This document shows, piece by piece, positions 27,487 to 40,691 of a stretch of DNA of 64,000 nt (positions are counted from its first letter, which is position 1; each line of letters starts with the position of its first letter). The stretch covers positions 124,001-188,000 of the forward strand of contig CAVSZO010000006.1 of NCBI GenBank assembly GCA_963732335.1, read 5' to 3'. Under the pieces are notes generated by a model that made no database searches, had not been told where the DNA came from, and worked only from the letters and a program-made list of their open reading frames with translations. Both the position numbers and the translations under genes were made by a program. Source of the stretch: Desertimonas sp963732335 (GTDB lineage: Bacteria; Actinomycetota; Acidimicrobiia; Acidimicrobiales; Ilumatobacteraceae).

Positions 27487-27567
27487 CCGATCTGGGGAAG
27501 TTGTGTTTCGCGGCCTGACAGGGATCTTCCCCAAATCGCAGAGTGCCACGGATCTTCCCCAGATCAC
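27487..27567 (-). repeat. Intergenic repeat family A, copy 2 (reverse orientation)
   Basis: Read on the minus strand it runs ATCTGGGGAAGATCCGTG, a second TTGGGGAAGATCC, then AACTTCCCCAGATCG, aligning over about 78 bases with copy 1 at 10957-11036, including the internal TGTCAG and GAAAC words. It sits between the divergent pepA and metH genes, immediately upstream of metH. Confidence 0.8.
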
Positions 27568-27597
27568 GGAGGGGGCGGCCGGTAGCCTGCATTGACC

Positions 27598-31107
<3,510 letters not shown>

Positions 31108-31114
31108 CCCCGTC

Positions 31115-31162
31115 GATCCGCGGAGCGAGCTGCACCGAATCGGTGCATGCGGCTCCGCAGAT
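31115..31162 (+). terminator. Nested hairpin downstream of metH
   Basis: GCGGAGC (31120-31126) pairs with GCTCCGC (31152-31158), and inside it GCACCGA (31132-31138) pairs with TCGGTGC (31140-31146). This two-storey stem fills the 67-base gap between metH and the exporter genes and is a likely terminator or processing site. There is no U-run. Confidence 0.65.
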
Positions 31163-31174
31163 GCGAGGTGAGCA

Positions 31175-32903
31175 GTGCTGATCTCGCTGGTCCGCAACTC
31201 GGTGCGCCCGTACCGCCGGCGCGTCGCAGTCATCATCGTTCTCCAGGCGATCTCGACGGCGGCGATGCTGCAGCTGCCGAGCCTCAACGCCGACATCATC
31301 GACAACGGCGTGGCCACCGGGGACACCGGCTACATCGTCGCCGCCGGGGGACGGATGCTCCTCGTCACGCTCGTCCAGATCGCCGCGTCGATCACCGCCA
31401 CCTGGTTCAGCGCGGGCGTGGCAATGGCCGCCGGGCGCGACCTGCGCGGCCGGATCTTCCACCACATCAACCGCTTCTCCGCCCGTGAGGTCGCCCACTT
31501 CGGCGCCCCGTCGTTGATCACCCGCAACACCAACGACGTCCAGCAGGTGCAGATTCTCGTGCTGACGACGTTCACGCTGCTGGTGTCAGCCCCGATCATG
31601 GCGGTCGGCGGGATCGTCATGGCAATTCGCGAAGGCCTGGCCGTGTCGTGGCTGCTGCTGGTCAGCGTGCCGGTGCTGGTGTTCGCCGTCGGCTTCATCG
31701 TCAGCCGGATGATCCCGGGCTTCCGCCGCGTCCAGGAGCGCACCGACGACATCAACCGCGTGGTGCGCGAGCAGATCGCCGGGATCCGCGTCGTGCGAGC
31801 CTTCGTCCGCGAGAACAGCGAGACGGCGCGCTTCGCCACCACCAACGACCAACTGACGGACGCCGCCGTGTGGGTTGGCAAGTGGTTGGTGCTGATGTTC
31901 CCGATCGTGATGCTCGTGTTCAACGCCTCGAGTGTCGCCGTGCTGTGGTTCGGCGCAGGTGCAGTCGACGACGGGCGACTGCAGATCGGCTCACTCACCG
32001 CCTTCCTCAGCTACCTCATGCAGATCCTGATGGCGGTGATGATGGCGACGTTCGTCGCCATTCTTGCGCCACGGGCCGCGGTGTCGGCCGATCGCATCGG
32101 CGAGGTGCTCGGCACATCGTCGTCAGTGGCGCCGCCGCGCCATCCGGTCACCGCTGTGCGGGCACACGGCCGGGTGGAGCTGCGCGACGCGACGTTCTGC
32201 TACCCCGGAGCCGAGGTTCCCGTGCTCCGCGGCGTGTCGTTCACGGTCGAGCCCGGGAAGATGACGGCGATCGTCGGCAGCACTGGTGCTGGCAAGACGA
32301 CGCTCGTCAACCTCATCACGAGGATGTTCGACGTCACGGGCGGCGCCGTCCTCGTCGACGGAGTCGATGTGCGCGAGCTCGACGAGGAACTGCTCTGGAG
32401 CCGCCTCGGGGTCGTGCCGCAGACCGCCTACCTGTTCACCGGCACGATCGCCGGCAACCTGCGCTATGGGCGGCCCGAGGCGACCGACGAGGAGATGTGG
32501 GACGCCCTCGAGGTGGCCCAAGCCGTGCGACTTCGTCCGGGCGCTGCCGGACGGGCTGCAGGCGCCGGTCGCCCAGGGCGGCACGAACTTCTCGGGCGGG
32601 CAGCGGCAGCGGCTGGCGATCGCCAGAGCGCTGATCCGCCAGCCGGAGATCTACCTCTTCGACGACGCCTTCTCGGCGCTCGACCTCGGCACGGACGCCA
32701 GGCTGCGCACGGCCCTGGCGCCGCGGATCCGCGACGCCGCGGTGATCATCGTCGCCCAGCGCGTTTCGACGATCATCGGCGCCGACCAGATCGTCGTGCT
32801 CGAGGACGGCGAGGTCGTCGGCATCGGCCGCCACGACGAGCTGGTCGCCACGTGCCCGACGTATGCCGAGATCGTCGAGTCGCAAGCAGCGGTGGCGGCG
32901 TGA
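31175..32903 (+). CDS. ABC exporter half-transporter with degenerate ATP site (subunit 1), one frameshift
   Basis: Fused membrane/ATPase half of a heterodimeric exporter, about 576 aa. Six-helix membrane domain (residues 1-300) starts LISLVRNSVRPYRRR. ATPase: Walker A GSTGAGKTTLVNL near residue 368, then after a frame break near nt 32525 the signature FSGGQRQRLAIARAL, Walker B IYLFDDAFSALD and QRVSTI. The catalytic Glu after Walker B is Asp (FDDAF), the hallmark of the non-hydrolytic site in TM287/288- and LmrCD-like pairs. GTG 31175 with GAGG upstream. Partner follows directly. Cargo unknown, commonly drugs or lipids. Confidence 0.87.
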
Positions 32904-32925
32904 GCGAGCGCAGCGACGAGCGCGC

Positions 32926-34955
32926 GTGAGCGAGCGGACGGCGCGCCTCCGGCGGGCCGAGTCCGCCGACCTCGGCGGCGCGGCTGCCGGACGCGGCCAG
33001 AGATGTCCAGCGTCGCGGGCCGCTCGCCAACATCGCCGCCCCGACCGAGAAGGCGGTGCACTTCCGCTCGTCGTTGCGCCGCCTCGTGGCCCAGCTGCGG
33101 CCGGACCGCCTCGGTCTCGGCCTCGTCGTCGGCCTGTGCGCGGTCAGCGTGACGCTGACGGTGATCGGGCCGCGCTTGCTCGGCCTGGCCACCGACATCA
33201 TCTTCCGCGGTGTGATCGGCGGCCAGCTGCCGACCGGGGCGACCGCCGAGGAAGCGACTGCCGAGCTGCGCGCTAGCGGCGAGGATCGCCTCGCCGACAT
33301 GGTGTCGGGGATGGACGTCGTCCCCGGAGTCGGCATCCAATTCGACGACCTGCGCAACATCCTCCTCGTCACCCTGACGCTGTACGTGATCGCCGCGCTG
33401 CTGGCGATGCTCCAGGGGCGGCTGCTCAACCGGATCGTCAACCGCGCCGTCCGCCAGCTGCGCGCCGACGTCGAGAGCAAGCTGCACCGCCTGCCGCTGA
33501 GCTACTTCGACCGCCAGCCACGCGGCGAGATCCTCAGCCGGGCGACCAACGACATCGACAACATCCAGCAGAGCGTGCAGCAGACGTTGAGCCAGTTGCT
33601 GACGTCGGCGTTCACAGTCATCGGCGTGGTCGTGATGATGGTGTCGATCTCGCCGCTGCTGGCGCTGATCGCCCTGGTGACGATCCCGCTGGTGGTACTC
33701 GTGACGCGGCAGATCGCCAAGCGATCGAAGCGCAGGTTCATCGCCCAGTGGTCGCACACTGGGCGGCTCAACGGTCAGATCGAGGAGGCGTTCAGCGGCC
33801 ACTCGCTGGTGAAGGTGTTCGGCCGTCGAGCGCGAGGTGCAGGCCAACTTCGACGCCGAGAACGAGGAGCTGTTCCAGGCGGCCTTCGGCGCCCAGTTCA
33901 TCTCCGGGCTGATCCTGCCGGTGACGATGTTCATCGGGAACCTCAACTATGTCGCCATCGCCGTCATCGGCGGACTACGGGTGGCGTCCGGGGCGATGAC
34001 GCTCGGCGACGTCCAGGCGTTCGTGCAGTACTCGCGGCAGTTCACCCAGCCACTGACCCAGGTCGCCTCGCTGGTGAACGTGCTGCAGTCCGGGATCGCC
34101 TCGGCGGAGCGGGTCTTCGAGCTGCTCGATGCCGCCGAGGAGCGTCCCGACGCCGCGGAGCCGGCGACGATCGACGGCGTGCGCGGGCACGTCGAGTTCG
34201 ACGACGTGTCGTTCCGCTACGTCGCCGACCGCCCGCTCATCGAGCACCTGGCGCTCGACGTCCAGCCGGGCCAGACCGTCGCCATCGTCGGTCCGACCGG
34301 TGCCGGCAAGACGACGATGGTCAACCTGATCATGCGGTTCTACGACCTCGACGGCGGGACGATCCGTCTCGATGGCGTCGACATCTCGACGATGCGCCGG
34401 CGCGACGTGCGTGGCGAGATCGGAATGGTCCTGCAGGACGCCTGGCTGTTCGGCGGAACGATCCGCGAGAACATCGCCTACGGCGCCCACGACGCGACTG
34501 GCGAGCAGATCATCGAGGCGGCCAGGATCAGCTACGTCGACCGCTTCGTCCACTCGCTCCCGGACGGCTACGACACAGTCGTCGACGACCAGGGCAGCAA
34601 TCTCAGCGCCGGTGAGCGGCAGTTGGTGACGATCGCCAGAGCGTTCCTGGCCGATCCGGCGATCCTCATCCTCGACGAGGCGACGAGCTCGGTCGACACA
34701 AGGACGGAGGTGCTCGTCCAGCACGCCATGGCCGCCCTGCGCGCCGATCGCACGAGCTTCGTGATCGCTCACCGCCTGTCGACGATTCGGGACGCCGACA
34801 CCATCCTGGTGATGGAGGACGGCCGCATCGTCGAACAGGGCAACCATGACGACCTGCTCGAACGGCGCGGGGCGTACTTCCGGCTGTACAACGCCCAGTT
34901 CGCCGGTCCGCTCGTCGACGAGTCCGAGATGGTCGACGCCGGCGCCGCGGTGTGA
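32926..34955 (+). CDS. ABC exporter half-transporter, catalytic partner (subunit 2), two frameshifts
   Basis: Second half of the exporter, about 675 aa. The N-terminus is RRGPLANIAAPTEKAVHF, typical of this subunit; a GTG at 32926 (SERTARLRR) probably starts it, with a break near nt 32970. Another break near 33827 (VKVFGRR to EREVQANFDAENEELF). The extra segment between the first helices is usual for this subunit. Walker A GPTGAGKTTMVNL, signature NLSAGERQLVTIARAF, Walker B ILILDEATSSVD with the catalytic Glu present, AHRLSTI. The start region repeats GTGAGCGAGCG twice (32900, 32926), making the start uncertain. Confidence 0.85.
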
Positions 34956-34971
34956 CCGGCCTGAGCCGACA

Positions 34972-35036
34972 CATCCGAGTGTTTCGCCGCATCCGAGTGC
35001 CTGCGCGCACCCTGCCGAGCGTGTAGCACTCGGATG
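34972..35036. repeat. Motif-motif-inverted motif element, type B
   Basis: CATCCGAGTG occurs at 34972-34981 and 34990-34999, and its exact reverse complement CACTCGGATG at 35027-35036. The architecture matches repeat family A, but the motif is different. It fills the convergent gap between the exporter and arsC-like genes; the second copy and inverted copy can form a 10-bp stem. Confidence 0.8.
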
Positions 35037-35040
35037 GCCG

Positions 35041-35415
35041 TCAGCCACCGGCCGCGAAGAACTCGCTGACGCGCTCGGTCGGCCGGCCGATGAACGCACG
35101 GTCGGCCGTGACGATCAGGGGTCGTTCCATCAATTCCGGGTGCTTCGTGAGCACATCGATGACGCCCTCGGGTGTCGCGATGTCATCGGCCGTGACGCCC
35201 AGCTCGTCCCAGCGTTCGCGCCGGACGAGCCGAGCCGGCTCGTCTTCGAGCTTGGCGAGGATCACCCGCAGTTCGTCGGCGGAGGGCGGTGTCTCCAGGT
35301 ACTTGACGATGTCGATCGTGAACTCGTCACCAGCGCCGTCGGCGATCTGTATCGCCTGTCGCGACTTCGTGCAGCGGGGGTTGTGGTACAGGGTCACGTC
35401 AGCCATGAGTGACAT
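35041..35415 (-). CDS. ArsC-family reductase-like protein (glutaredoxin type)
   Basis: 124-residue thioredoxin-fold protein of the ArsC/Spx/YffB group. HNPRCTKSRQA near residue 11 carries the redox Cys of glutaredoxin-coupled arsenate reductases; IVKYLETPPSADEL, VRRERWDELGV and RPLIVTADRAFIGRP (the conserved cis-Pro and Arg region) follow. ATG 35415 has AGGGAG upstream and is preferred over ATG 35406. No arsR, arsB or acr3 is adjacent, so arsenate detoxification is possible but unproved. Intact. Confidence 0.82.
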   Translation of the reverse strand: MSLMADVTLYHNPRCTKSRQAIQIADGAGDEFTIDIVKYLETPPSADELRVILAKLEDEPARLVRRERWDELGVTADDIATPEGVIDVLTKHPELMERPLIVTADRAFIGRPTERVSEFFAAGG

Positions 35416-35518
35416 TCAACTCCCTGGTCAGTGACGCGGCGAGGACCCGGACACCCCTGCTCTACTGTCACCGGTACCGACATCTCCCTCGACCTCCGCT
35501 CGAGTCAGGGAGCAACTC

Positions 35519-35971
35519 ATGTCCACGTTCTGCCGACGCACCGTCGAGTTCAGCGTCGATTCCCCGAGCAGCACGCTGCCCACCGTCGTCGACTCGGCCG
35601 ATGCCGCCCTGGCGGTCATCAGCACGGCGATGCATCGCCCGCCACAGCCCCAGGTCATCGCCCTCGTCCTCGACAACGACCTCCGAGGACATGCCGTCGT
35701 GATCGTCGACGGTACTGACTCACCCGATGCGGTCATCGAGGTCGTCGAGCTGCTCGCCGAGGGAGCGGCCGAAGCCGCCCACCCGTCCACGTTCGTCGTC
35801 GCCGCCATCCGGCCGGGATACGGAGCACTTCCGGGTGACGCCGATCGCTGGTTGGAGCTGTGCGAGATCGCCGAGACGCACGGCTGCGAGCTCCTCGAAT
35901 GGTTCATCCTCAGCGACGACGTCGCCTGGTGCCCGCGGGACCTGCTCGCCGAACCGCCGCGCTGGCCGTGA
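35519..35971 (+). CDS. Conserved hypothetical protein
   Basis: 150 aa, intact; no known family named with confidence. A core strand-helix pattern is seen: PQVIALVLDNDLRGHAVVIV, DGTDSPDAVIEVVELLAEG, STFVVAAIRPG, and EWFILSDDVAWCPRDLL at the end. The LVLDNDLRGHAVVIVDG segment recalls the JAB/RadC-like strand order, but the HxH..D metal motif is missing, so peptidase activity is unlikely. ATG 35519 follows AGGGAG. It precedes the HNH nuclease gene by about 70 bases. Confidence 0.65.
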   Translation: MSTFCRRTVEFSVDSPSSTLPTVVDSADAALAVISTAMHRPPQPQVIALVLDNDLRGHAVVIVDGTDSPDAVIEVVELLAEGAAEAAHPSTFVVAAIRPGYGALPGDADRWLELCEIAETHGCELLEWFILSDDVAWCPRDLLAEPPRWP

Positions 35972-36039
35972 ACACGTCCTCCGCTGCAAGCGTCCCCCTC
36001 TGTGTCCGCGCTGTGACACCCCTCTGTCAGGATGCGAAC

Positions 36040-37451
36040 ATGAGTTCGAGACGGTATGTGGAGGGCGATCTGTCCGGACGACGGGACGGTGCTCGATGCG
36101 TTCGTCAAGTTGCTCGTCGCCGAACCGGACGAGAAGGACCGTGACGGGTTGGACGGGTTGGTGCGTCGGTCGTTGCGGTTGCGTGGCTGGCTCGACTCGA
36201 TCGATGGGCGGATCGCCGTTGCGGCGGCCCGGCTGGCCGCCGACGGGCGGGGTGCGGCGCCGGCGACGGTACTTGCTGGTGGTGGGCGGCGAGCCCAGCG
36301 TGACGCCGAGGCGGCCGCCGAGCGCGGAGACGGTGTGTGAACGGATGCCCGGCGTTGCGGCGGCGTTGGCCGATGGGACGGTGACGGCTGGTCATGTCGA
36401 TGCGTTGGCCAACGCCGCCCGTCAGCTCGACGACGACGGCAAGGAGAGGCTGGCCGAGCACGAGCAGTCGTTGGTCAACGCCGCGGCGTCGTTGACGCCG
36501 GAACAGTTCGACCGGGAGTGCCAGGATCTGGCCCGCAACCTGTCGGGTGATGACGGGTTGTCACGCCACGAGCGGATGCGCCGTGATCGCAACGTGCGCC
36601 GGTGGGTCGACAAGCACACCGGGATGTGCAAGACGTTGCTGTCGCTGGACCCGCTGGCCGATGCCACGGCGTGGACGGCGATCAACGCGGCGGTAGCCGC
36701 TGCCCGCAGCGCCAACCAGCAAGACGATGACCGCAGCTGGGACCAGTTGCAGGCCGACGTGATCGTCGACCTGCTCACCGGAGCCCGGGCAGCCGGTGAC
36801 GATCGGGTGCCGGAGGTGTCGGTGTTGATCGACTACCAAACGCTGCTCGACGGGTTCCACGACCGCTCGACCTGTGAGACGTCGGAAGGGCAGTCGTTAC
36901 CCGTCGACACCGTGCGCAGGTTGTGTTGTGAGGCCAACATCGTGCCGATCGTGCTCGGCGGCGCCGGCGAGGTGCTCGATGCCGGACGCCAGTGCCGCTT
37001 GGCCAACCGGGCCCAACGTCGGGCGCTGCGGGCGATGTACCGCACCTGCGCCCACCCGGACTGCACCGTGCCGTTCGACTCGTGCCGGATCCATCACGTC
37101 ATCTACTGGCAGCGCGGCGGACCGTCCGACCTCGACAACATGATCCCGCTATGTGAACGGCACCACCACCTCGTCCACGAAGGCGGCTGGACACTGCAAC
37201 TGTTCCCCAACCGGCGAACCACCTGGCGCACCCCCGACGGCACCGTCTACCACGACGGCATCACCACCGACCGCACACCGGCGGCCATGGCGGCCGCCAG
37301 GGCTGCAGCGGCGAAGGACGTTCCGCCGGCGCAACCGGCGCGCCGCTGCCGCAGTGAGAAGTCCGCCACCCGATCCGACATCGCAGACCGCATCGCCGCC
37401 GAGATCCGACAGGCCCTCACCGACATCACCGGACGAGCCCCGCCGTCATGA
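36040..37451 (+). CDS. DUF222/13E12-family HNH endonuclease, frameshifts near the N-terminus
   Basis: Member of the actinobacterial 13E12 repeat family: N-terminal DUF222 helical region, then an HNH nuclease at the C-terminus. The N-terminal frame carries LDAFVKLLVAEPDEKDRD and LDSIDGRIAVAAARLAA; after a break near nt 36335 it continues CERMPGVAAALADGTVTAG. The HNH core near nt 37045-37180 has CAHPDC, CRIHHVIYWQRGGPSDLDN and LCERHHHLVH, with zinc Cys and catalytic His present. ATG 36040 needs a further break near 36055; the start is uncertain. Biological role of the family is unknown; they are scattered in actinobacterial genomes, sometimes in many copies. Confidence 0.82.
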
Positions 37452-37483
37452 GTGCACGAACGATGGGTCGAGAACATGCAAGC

Positions 37484-37503
37484 CCGCGCTCAGTCGAGCG
37501 CGG
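37484..37503. terminator. Hairpin between convergent HNH and DUF4031 genes
   Basis: CCGCGCTC (37484-37491), loop AGTC, GAGCGCGG (37496-37503), an 8-bp perfect stem that includes the DUF4031 stop codon. It lies 33 bases after the HNH gene stop and probably serves as a bidirectional terminator. Confidence 0.6.
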
Positions 37504-37774
37504 AGTTGGCTCGGCGCTGCGCCGGGCTCAATCTGAGCCCGGCGGCGCGGAGGCGCCGCACGAGCTCGCGGCTGTCGACCTCCTCGGCGCCGGCGGCCAC
37601 TACCAGTGGGCGATGCTCCTCTGGCACGTCGTAATGGTCGCCCTGGAACCCTCGACGTGGTATCCCCACGGCGGCCGCGAAGTCGTGCAGCTCCGCCAAC
37701 GACTGGTCCGATACGAGATGACACCAGCGGCGACCGCGCCACCACCACCGCGGTTGGTCGACAAGTACGGCCAC
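37490..37774 (-). CDS. DUF4031 family protein
   Basis: Short protein, about 94 aa from GTG 37774 (AVLVDQPRWWWRGRRWCHL). DUF4031 is recognised by the opening strand, the WCHLVSDQSLAELHDFA stretch, GFQGDHYDVPEEHRP and LVVAAGAEEVDSRELVRRL. Function unknown; it occurs widely in actinobacteria and some proteobacteria. The frame is open to 37858, but the family starts at the AVLVDQP strand, so the nearer start is chosen. It is divergent from the HD hydrolase gene by about 90 bases. Confidence 0.75.
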   Translation of the reverse strand: MAVLVDQPRWWWRGRRWCHLVSDQSLAELHDFAAAVGIPRRGFQGDHYDVPEEHRPLVVAAGAEEVDSRELVRRLRAAGLRLSPAQRRANSALD

Positions 37775-37867
37775 ATCGGGCAGCCTCGCACAGGTGTCGC
37801 CGACGATTGCGGCGCCTGCCCGGTGCCTCGTTGCACCGCGGCCACCTCCCGGCGACACTGACTAGCG

Positions 37868-38539
37868 ATGAGTGACGAGGTCGAGCTGCGCATCGCCTGG
37901 GCCTCGGTCGCCCCGCCGACCGCCCGGTCGGTCGAGGTCTTCGACGATCTCGTCGGCCGTCATCGGCAGCCCCACCGGCGCTACCACGGACTCCGCCACG
38001 TCGTGTGGGTGCTGCGTCACACGCGTCGCCTGGAGGCGGCGATCCCGGAGTGCGCAGATGTCTCAACTGCGTACGACGGGGCCGTGGTCACGGCTGCGGC
38101 GTGCTTCCACGACGCGGTCTACGAGCCGCAGGCGGGTGACAACGAGGAGCGCAGCTCGCTACTCGCCGAGACCCAGCTGGCGTCGCTCGACTGGACGCCG
38201 GAGCGATGCGCCTTCGTCGCCGAGTTGGTCAGGGCGACGGCGGGGCACCTCGTCGACGCCGATGAAGCGGCCCGACCGGCGCCGTGGGAGCAGCGGATCC
38301 TGCTCGACGCCGACCTCGCCGTACTCGGCGCCGAGCCGGCCGCCTACGCCGCCTACGTCAACGGCGTGCGCGGCGAGTACGCACACCTGCCGGCCGCGGA
38401 GTGGGCAGCCGGACGGGCGCGGGTCGTCGAGCTGCTGTTGGCGCGCTCATCGCTCTACGCGACGCAACCGGCGCGCTCGTGGTGGGAGGAGCGGGCTCGG
38501 GCGAACCTCGCTGCCGAGCTCGCCAGCCTCGCCCACTGA
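37868..38539 (+). CDS. HD-domain metal-dependent phosphohydrolase (COG4339 type)
   Basis: 223-residue soluble protein, intact. HD-superfamily metal ligands are visible in order: RYHGLRHVVWVL near residue 38, CFHDAVYEP near 80 with the HD pair, AGHLVDADE near 125 and LLDADLAVLG near 144. The N-terminal PHRRYHGLRH is diagnostic of the predicted HD hydrolases related to pantothenate-kinase-neighbour proteins; natural substrate unknown, probably nucleotides. ATG 37868. It converges with the quinone reductase gene over a gap built of TGACGTCA words. Confidence 0.82.
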   Translation: MSDEVELRIAWASVAPPTARSVEVFDDLVGRHRQPHRRYHGLRHVVWVLRHTRRLEAAIPECADVSTAYDGAVVTAAACFHDAVYEPQAGDNEERSSLLAETQLASLDWTPERCAFVAELVRATAGHLVDADEAARPAPWEQRILLDADLAVLGAEPAAYAAYVNGVRGEYAHLPAAEWAAGRARVVELLLARSSLYATQPARSWWEERARANLAAELASLAH

Positions 38540-38575
38540 CGTCACCCCTGACGTCACGGGAAGGACGTCACGGGA
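38537..38575. repeat. TGACGTCA-based repeat at a convergent gene junction
   Basis: TGACGTCA occurs at 38537-38544 and 38549-38556; GACGTCACGGGA is directly repeated at 38550-38561 and 38564-38575. The first copy contains the stop codon of the HD gene and the last overlaps the stop of the reductase gene, so both genes end inside the array. Confidence 0.65.
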
Positions 38576-39551
38576 CGAGGATCACCTTGCCGATCGTCGC
38601 CCGGGACTCGATGCCACGGTGGGCCTCGGCAGCGTCGGCGAGGGCGAACGGCGGGTGAACCAGCGGATGCAAGCGCCCGGCGGCCAGCTCCTCGAGGGCC
38701 GCCGCCGAGAGGGCGCGGATGCCGCCTGGCCGGCCGACGACTCGGGGGCCGATTCCGGCGGCAACCATCACGCCACTGCTGTAGAGATCCTCGGCGGCGA
38801 GCGGCATCGGCTCGCCAGACGCCCAGCCGAACATGATCATGCGGCCACCTGGCGCGACGAGCTCGAAGGCGGCACGGCCGGACGCCCCACCGACACCGTC
38901 AAGGGCGAGGGTGATCGGGCGCTCGGCGGCAGCGGCGCGGACGGCGTCCGGCCAGTTCTCGACACGATGGTCGATCACCGCGTCGGCCCCAAGTCGCTCC
39001 ACGACCGCGGCCTTGGCCGCGCCACCAGCGGTGGCGATCACCGTTGCGCCAGCAGACTTGGCGGCTTGTACGAGCAACGCCCCGACGCCGCCCGCGGCGG
39101 CGGTGACGAGGACCACGTCGTCGGAGCGAAGTGCGGCGACCTCCAGGATGCCGAGCGCCGTTCGTCCCGTGCCGACCATTGCCACGGCGTCAGCGGCAGT
39201 GACGTGGTCCGGGAGGACGAACAGGTCGGAGGTCCCGGCAACGGCGCTCGACGCGTAGCCGCCGCTCGCTGCGCCGAGATGCACGACGACGCGCCGGCCG
39301 AGCCACTTCCGGTCGGTGCCAGCTCCGAGGCCATCGACGACTCCTGCGACCTCACGGCCGGGCGTCATCGGCAGCGCCGGCGGGGGCAAGGCGCCGAAGC
39401 TGGTGCCTGCGCGGATCGTCGTGTCGACGAGGTGGACGCCGCTCGCCTCGACGGCGATGCGCACCTGCCCGGCAGCGGGCGTCGGGTCGGACACCTCTTC
39501 GTACACGAGCTGCTCGGGACCACCGAATTGGTACTGGCGGATCGCCTTCAT
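38568..39551 (-). CDS. Zinc-less MDR oxidoreductase (quinone oxidoreductase-like)
   Basis: 327-residue NADPH-dependent reductase of the QOR branch. It starts MKAIRQYQFGGPEQLVYEE; MTPGREVAGVVDGLGAG, GTGRTALGILEVAAL and the Rossmann stretch VTAAAGGVGALLVQAAKSAGA are typical. The zinc-binding cysteines of alcohol dehydrogenases are absent. C-terminal AHRGIESRATIGKVILVP completes the family. ATG 39551 chosen as the start of similarity; the frame is open to 39590. Probably reduces quinones or enones. Intact. Confidence 0.88.
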   Translation of the reverse strand: MKAIRQYQFGGPEQLVYEEVSDPTPAAGQVRIAVEASGVHLVDTTIRAGTSFGALPPPALPMTPGREVAGVVDGLGAGTDRKWLGRRVVVHLGAASGGYASSAVAGTSDLFVLPDHVTAADAVAMVGTGRTALGILEVAALRSDDVVLVTAAAGGVGALLVQAAKSAGATVIATAGGAAKAAVVERLGADAVIDHRVENWPDAVRAAAAERPITLALDGVGGASGRAAFELVAPGGRMIMFGWASGEPMPLAAEDLYSSGVMVAAGIGPRVVGRPGGIRALSAAALEELAAGRLHPLVHPPFALADAAEAHRGIESRATIGKVILVP

Positions 39552-39831
39552 CGAGGTGACGGTACGACCTCGAGTCGAACTTGAAGTCAACGTCGAACGT
39601 CCGTGACGTGCGGCTCAGTCACCTGTGCGGCGACGAGTGCTCCGCTTCACGCGCACCGGGATCGGTGTCGGGGCGGGGCGGGCCGCGGCGATCACGGCCG
39701 CCGCTGCAGCGGCAGCCGCGAGGGCGGCGACGATCTCACCGAGCACGCTCACCATGCTAACCCCGCTCGTGGCCTGTGCGCTTGTTGAATGCGCGTGCAA
39801 CGTGCTCGTCGCCGCCTGGTTGACTGGAGGG

Positions 39832-40131
39832 GTGGCACAACCACAACCACAACTGGTGACCGCTCCAGTCGAGACACGACCGGACGTCGACGCGACGCCG
39901 GACACCGAGGAACCGAAGCACGCCCACATCGTCAAGGTGGGACCGGGTGAGTCGGCGGTCGCCAAGGTGCTCGAGGCGCGCATCTACGGGACGCCCGTGG
40001 AGGCCTTGTGTGGTTTCGTCTGGGTGCCATCGCGGGATCCCAAGCAGCTCCCTGTCTGCCAGGAGTGCACGTCGATCTACGACCTGTACCGAGCGTTCAA
40101 CGACGGCCTCGGCGAGACACCCGACGACTGA
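39832..40131 (+). CDS. DUF3039 family protein
   Basis: About 99 aa, small actinobacterial protein. The DUF3039 block KHAHIVKVGPGESAVAKVL, EARIYGTPVEALCGFVWVP, SRDPKQLPVCQECTSIYDLY is clear; two cysteines in CQEC plus one in ALCG suggest a metal site. GTG 39832 (AQPQPQLVTAP) is chosen because similarity and composition change there; a GGAGG lies unusually close, so an upstream start is possible as the frame is open to 39625. Function unknown. It precedes a Nudix gene by 16 bases. Confidence 0.75.
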   Translation: MAQPQPQLVTAPVETRPDVDATPDTEEPKHAHIVKVGPGESAVAKVLEARIYGTPVEALCGFVWVPSRDPKQLPVCQECTSIYDLYRAFNDGLGETPDD

Positions 40132-40147
40132 GATCTGAGTCGAGGTG

Positions 40148-40683
40148 ATGCCCGGCGACGGCCACCGCTCCGATCTGCGGATCCGCTCGGCAGCTCGTGC
40201 GGTGAGTCATCGACCCCGACGGCCGCATCCTGCTCGTACGCTGGGACTTTCCCGACCGCCCCGAACTCGGCTACCCACCGATGTCGGTCTGGGGGACGCC
40301 GGGAGGTGGCATCGAGCCCGACGAGGACGTGGCGGCGGCGCTGCGCCGGGAGCTCGCCGAGGAGCTCGGCCTCGACGACGTCGTGATCGGTCCGCAGATC
40401 TGGGACCGCGTGCACATCATCCCGTTCCTCGACGGCCGCTGGGATGGCCAGCACGACCGCTTCTATCTGGTCAACGTGCGCTCCGTTCGAACCAACACCG
40501 CGATTGTCCGTCGAGCAACTCCGCGCCGAGTACCTCGTGCACATCCGCTGGTGGACGCAGGACGAACTCGCTTCGTTCGTACCCACGGAGACGGAGCTGT
40601 TTGCCCCGCGGAAGCTCCCCCAACTCGTTGCCACGCTGCTCGCCGACGGGGTGCCCGACTCGCCGATCGAGACGGGGGTGTAG
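40148..40683 (+). CDS. Nudix hydrolase, two frameshifts
   Basis: Pyrophosphohydrolase of about 178 aa. The Nudix box is complete (G-x5-E-x7-REL-x-EE-x-GL, nt about 40306-40375). Leading part SDLRIRSAARAV, then after a break near nt 40203 IDPDGRILLVRWDFPDRPE; after another break near 40490 it continues SVEQLRAEYLVHIRWWTQDEL and ends DSPIETGV. Substrate not deducible; IIPFLDGRWDGQHDRFYLV resembles Nudix proteins acting on nucleotide sugars or oxidised nucleotides. ATG 40148 with GAGG upstream. A separate second Nudix gene lies at 63.5 kb. Confidence 0.8.
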
Positions 40684-40691
40684 CCGCGCCG

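Noticed and set aside
27421..27597. Cobalamin riboswitch before metH
   Set aside because: The 177-base gap is largely filled by repeat family A copy 2 and lacks a recognisable B12-box; too short for the full riboswitch.
35041..35415. Arsenic-resistance operon
   Set aside because: Only the ArsC-like gene is present; no ArsR, ArsB/Acr3 or ArsA neighbours, so a general thiol-redox role is equally likely.
36040..37451. Homing endonuclease or intein remnant
   Set aside because: The DUF222 N-terminus and HNH C-terminus mark the 13E12 family of free-standing genes; no split host gene flanks it.
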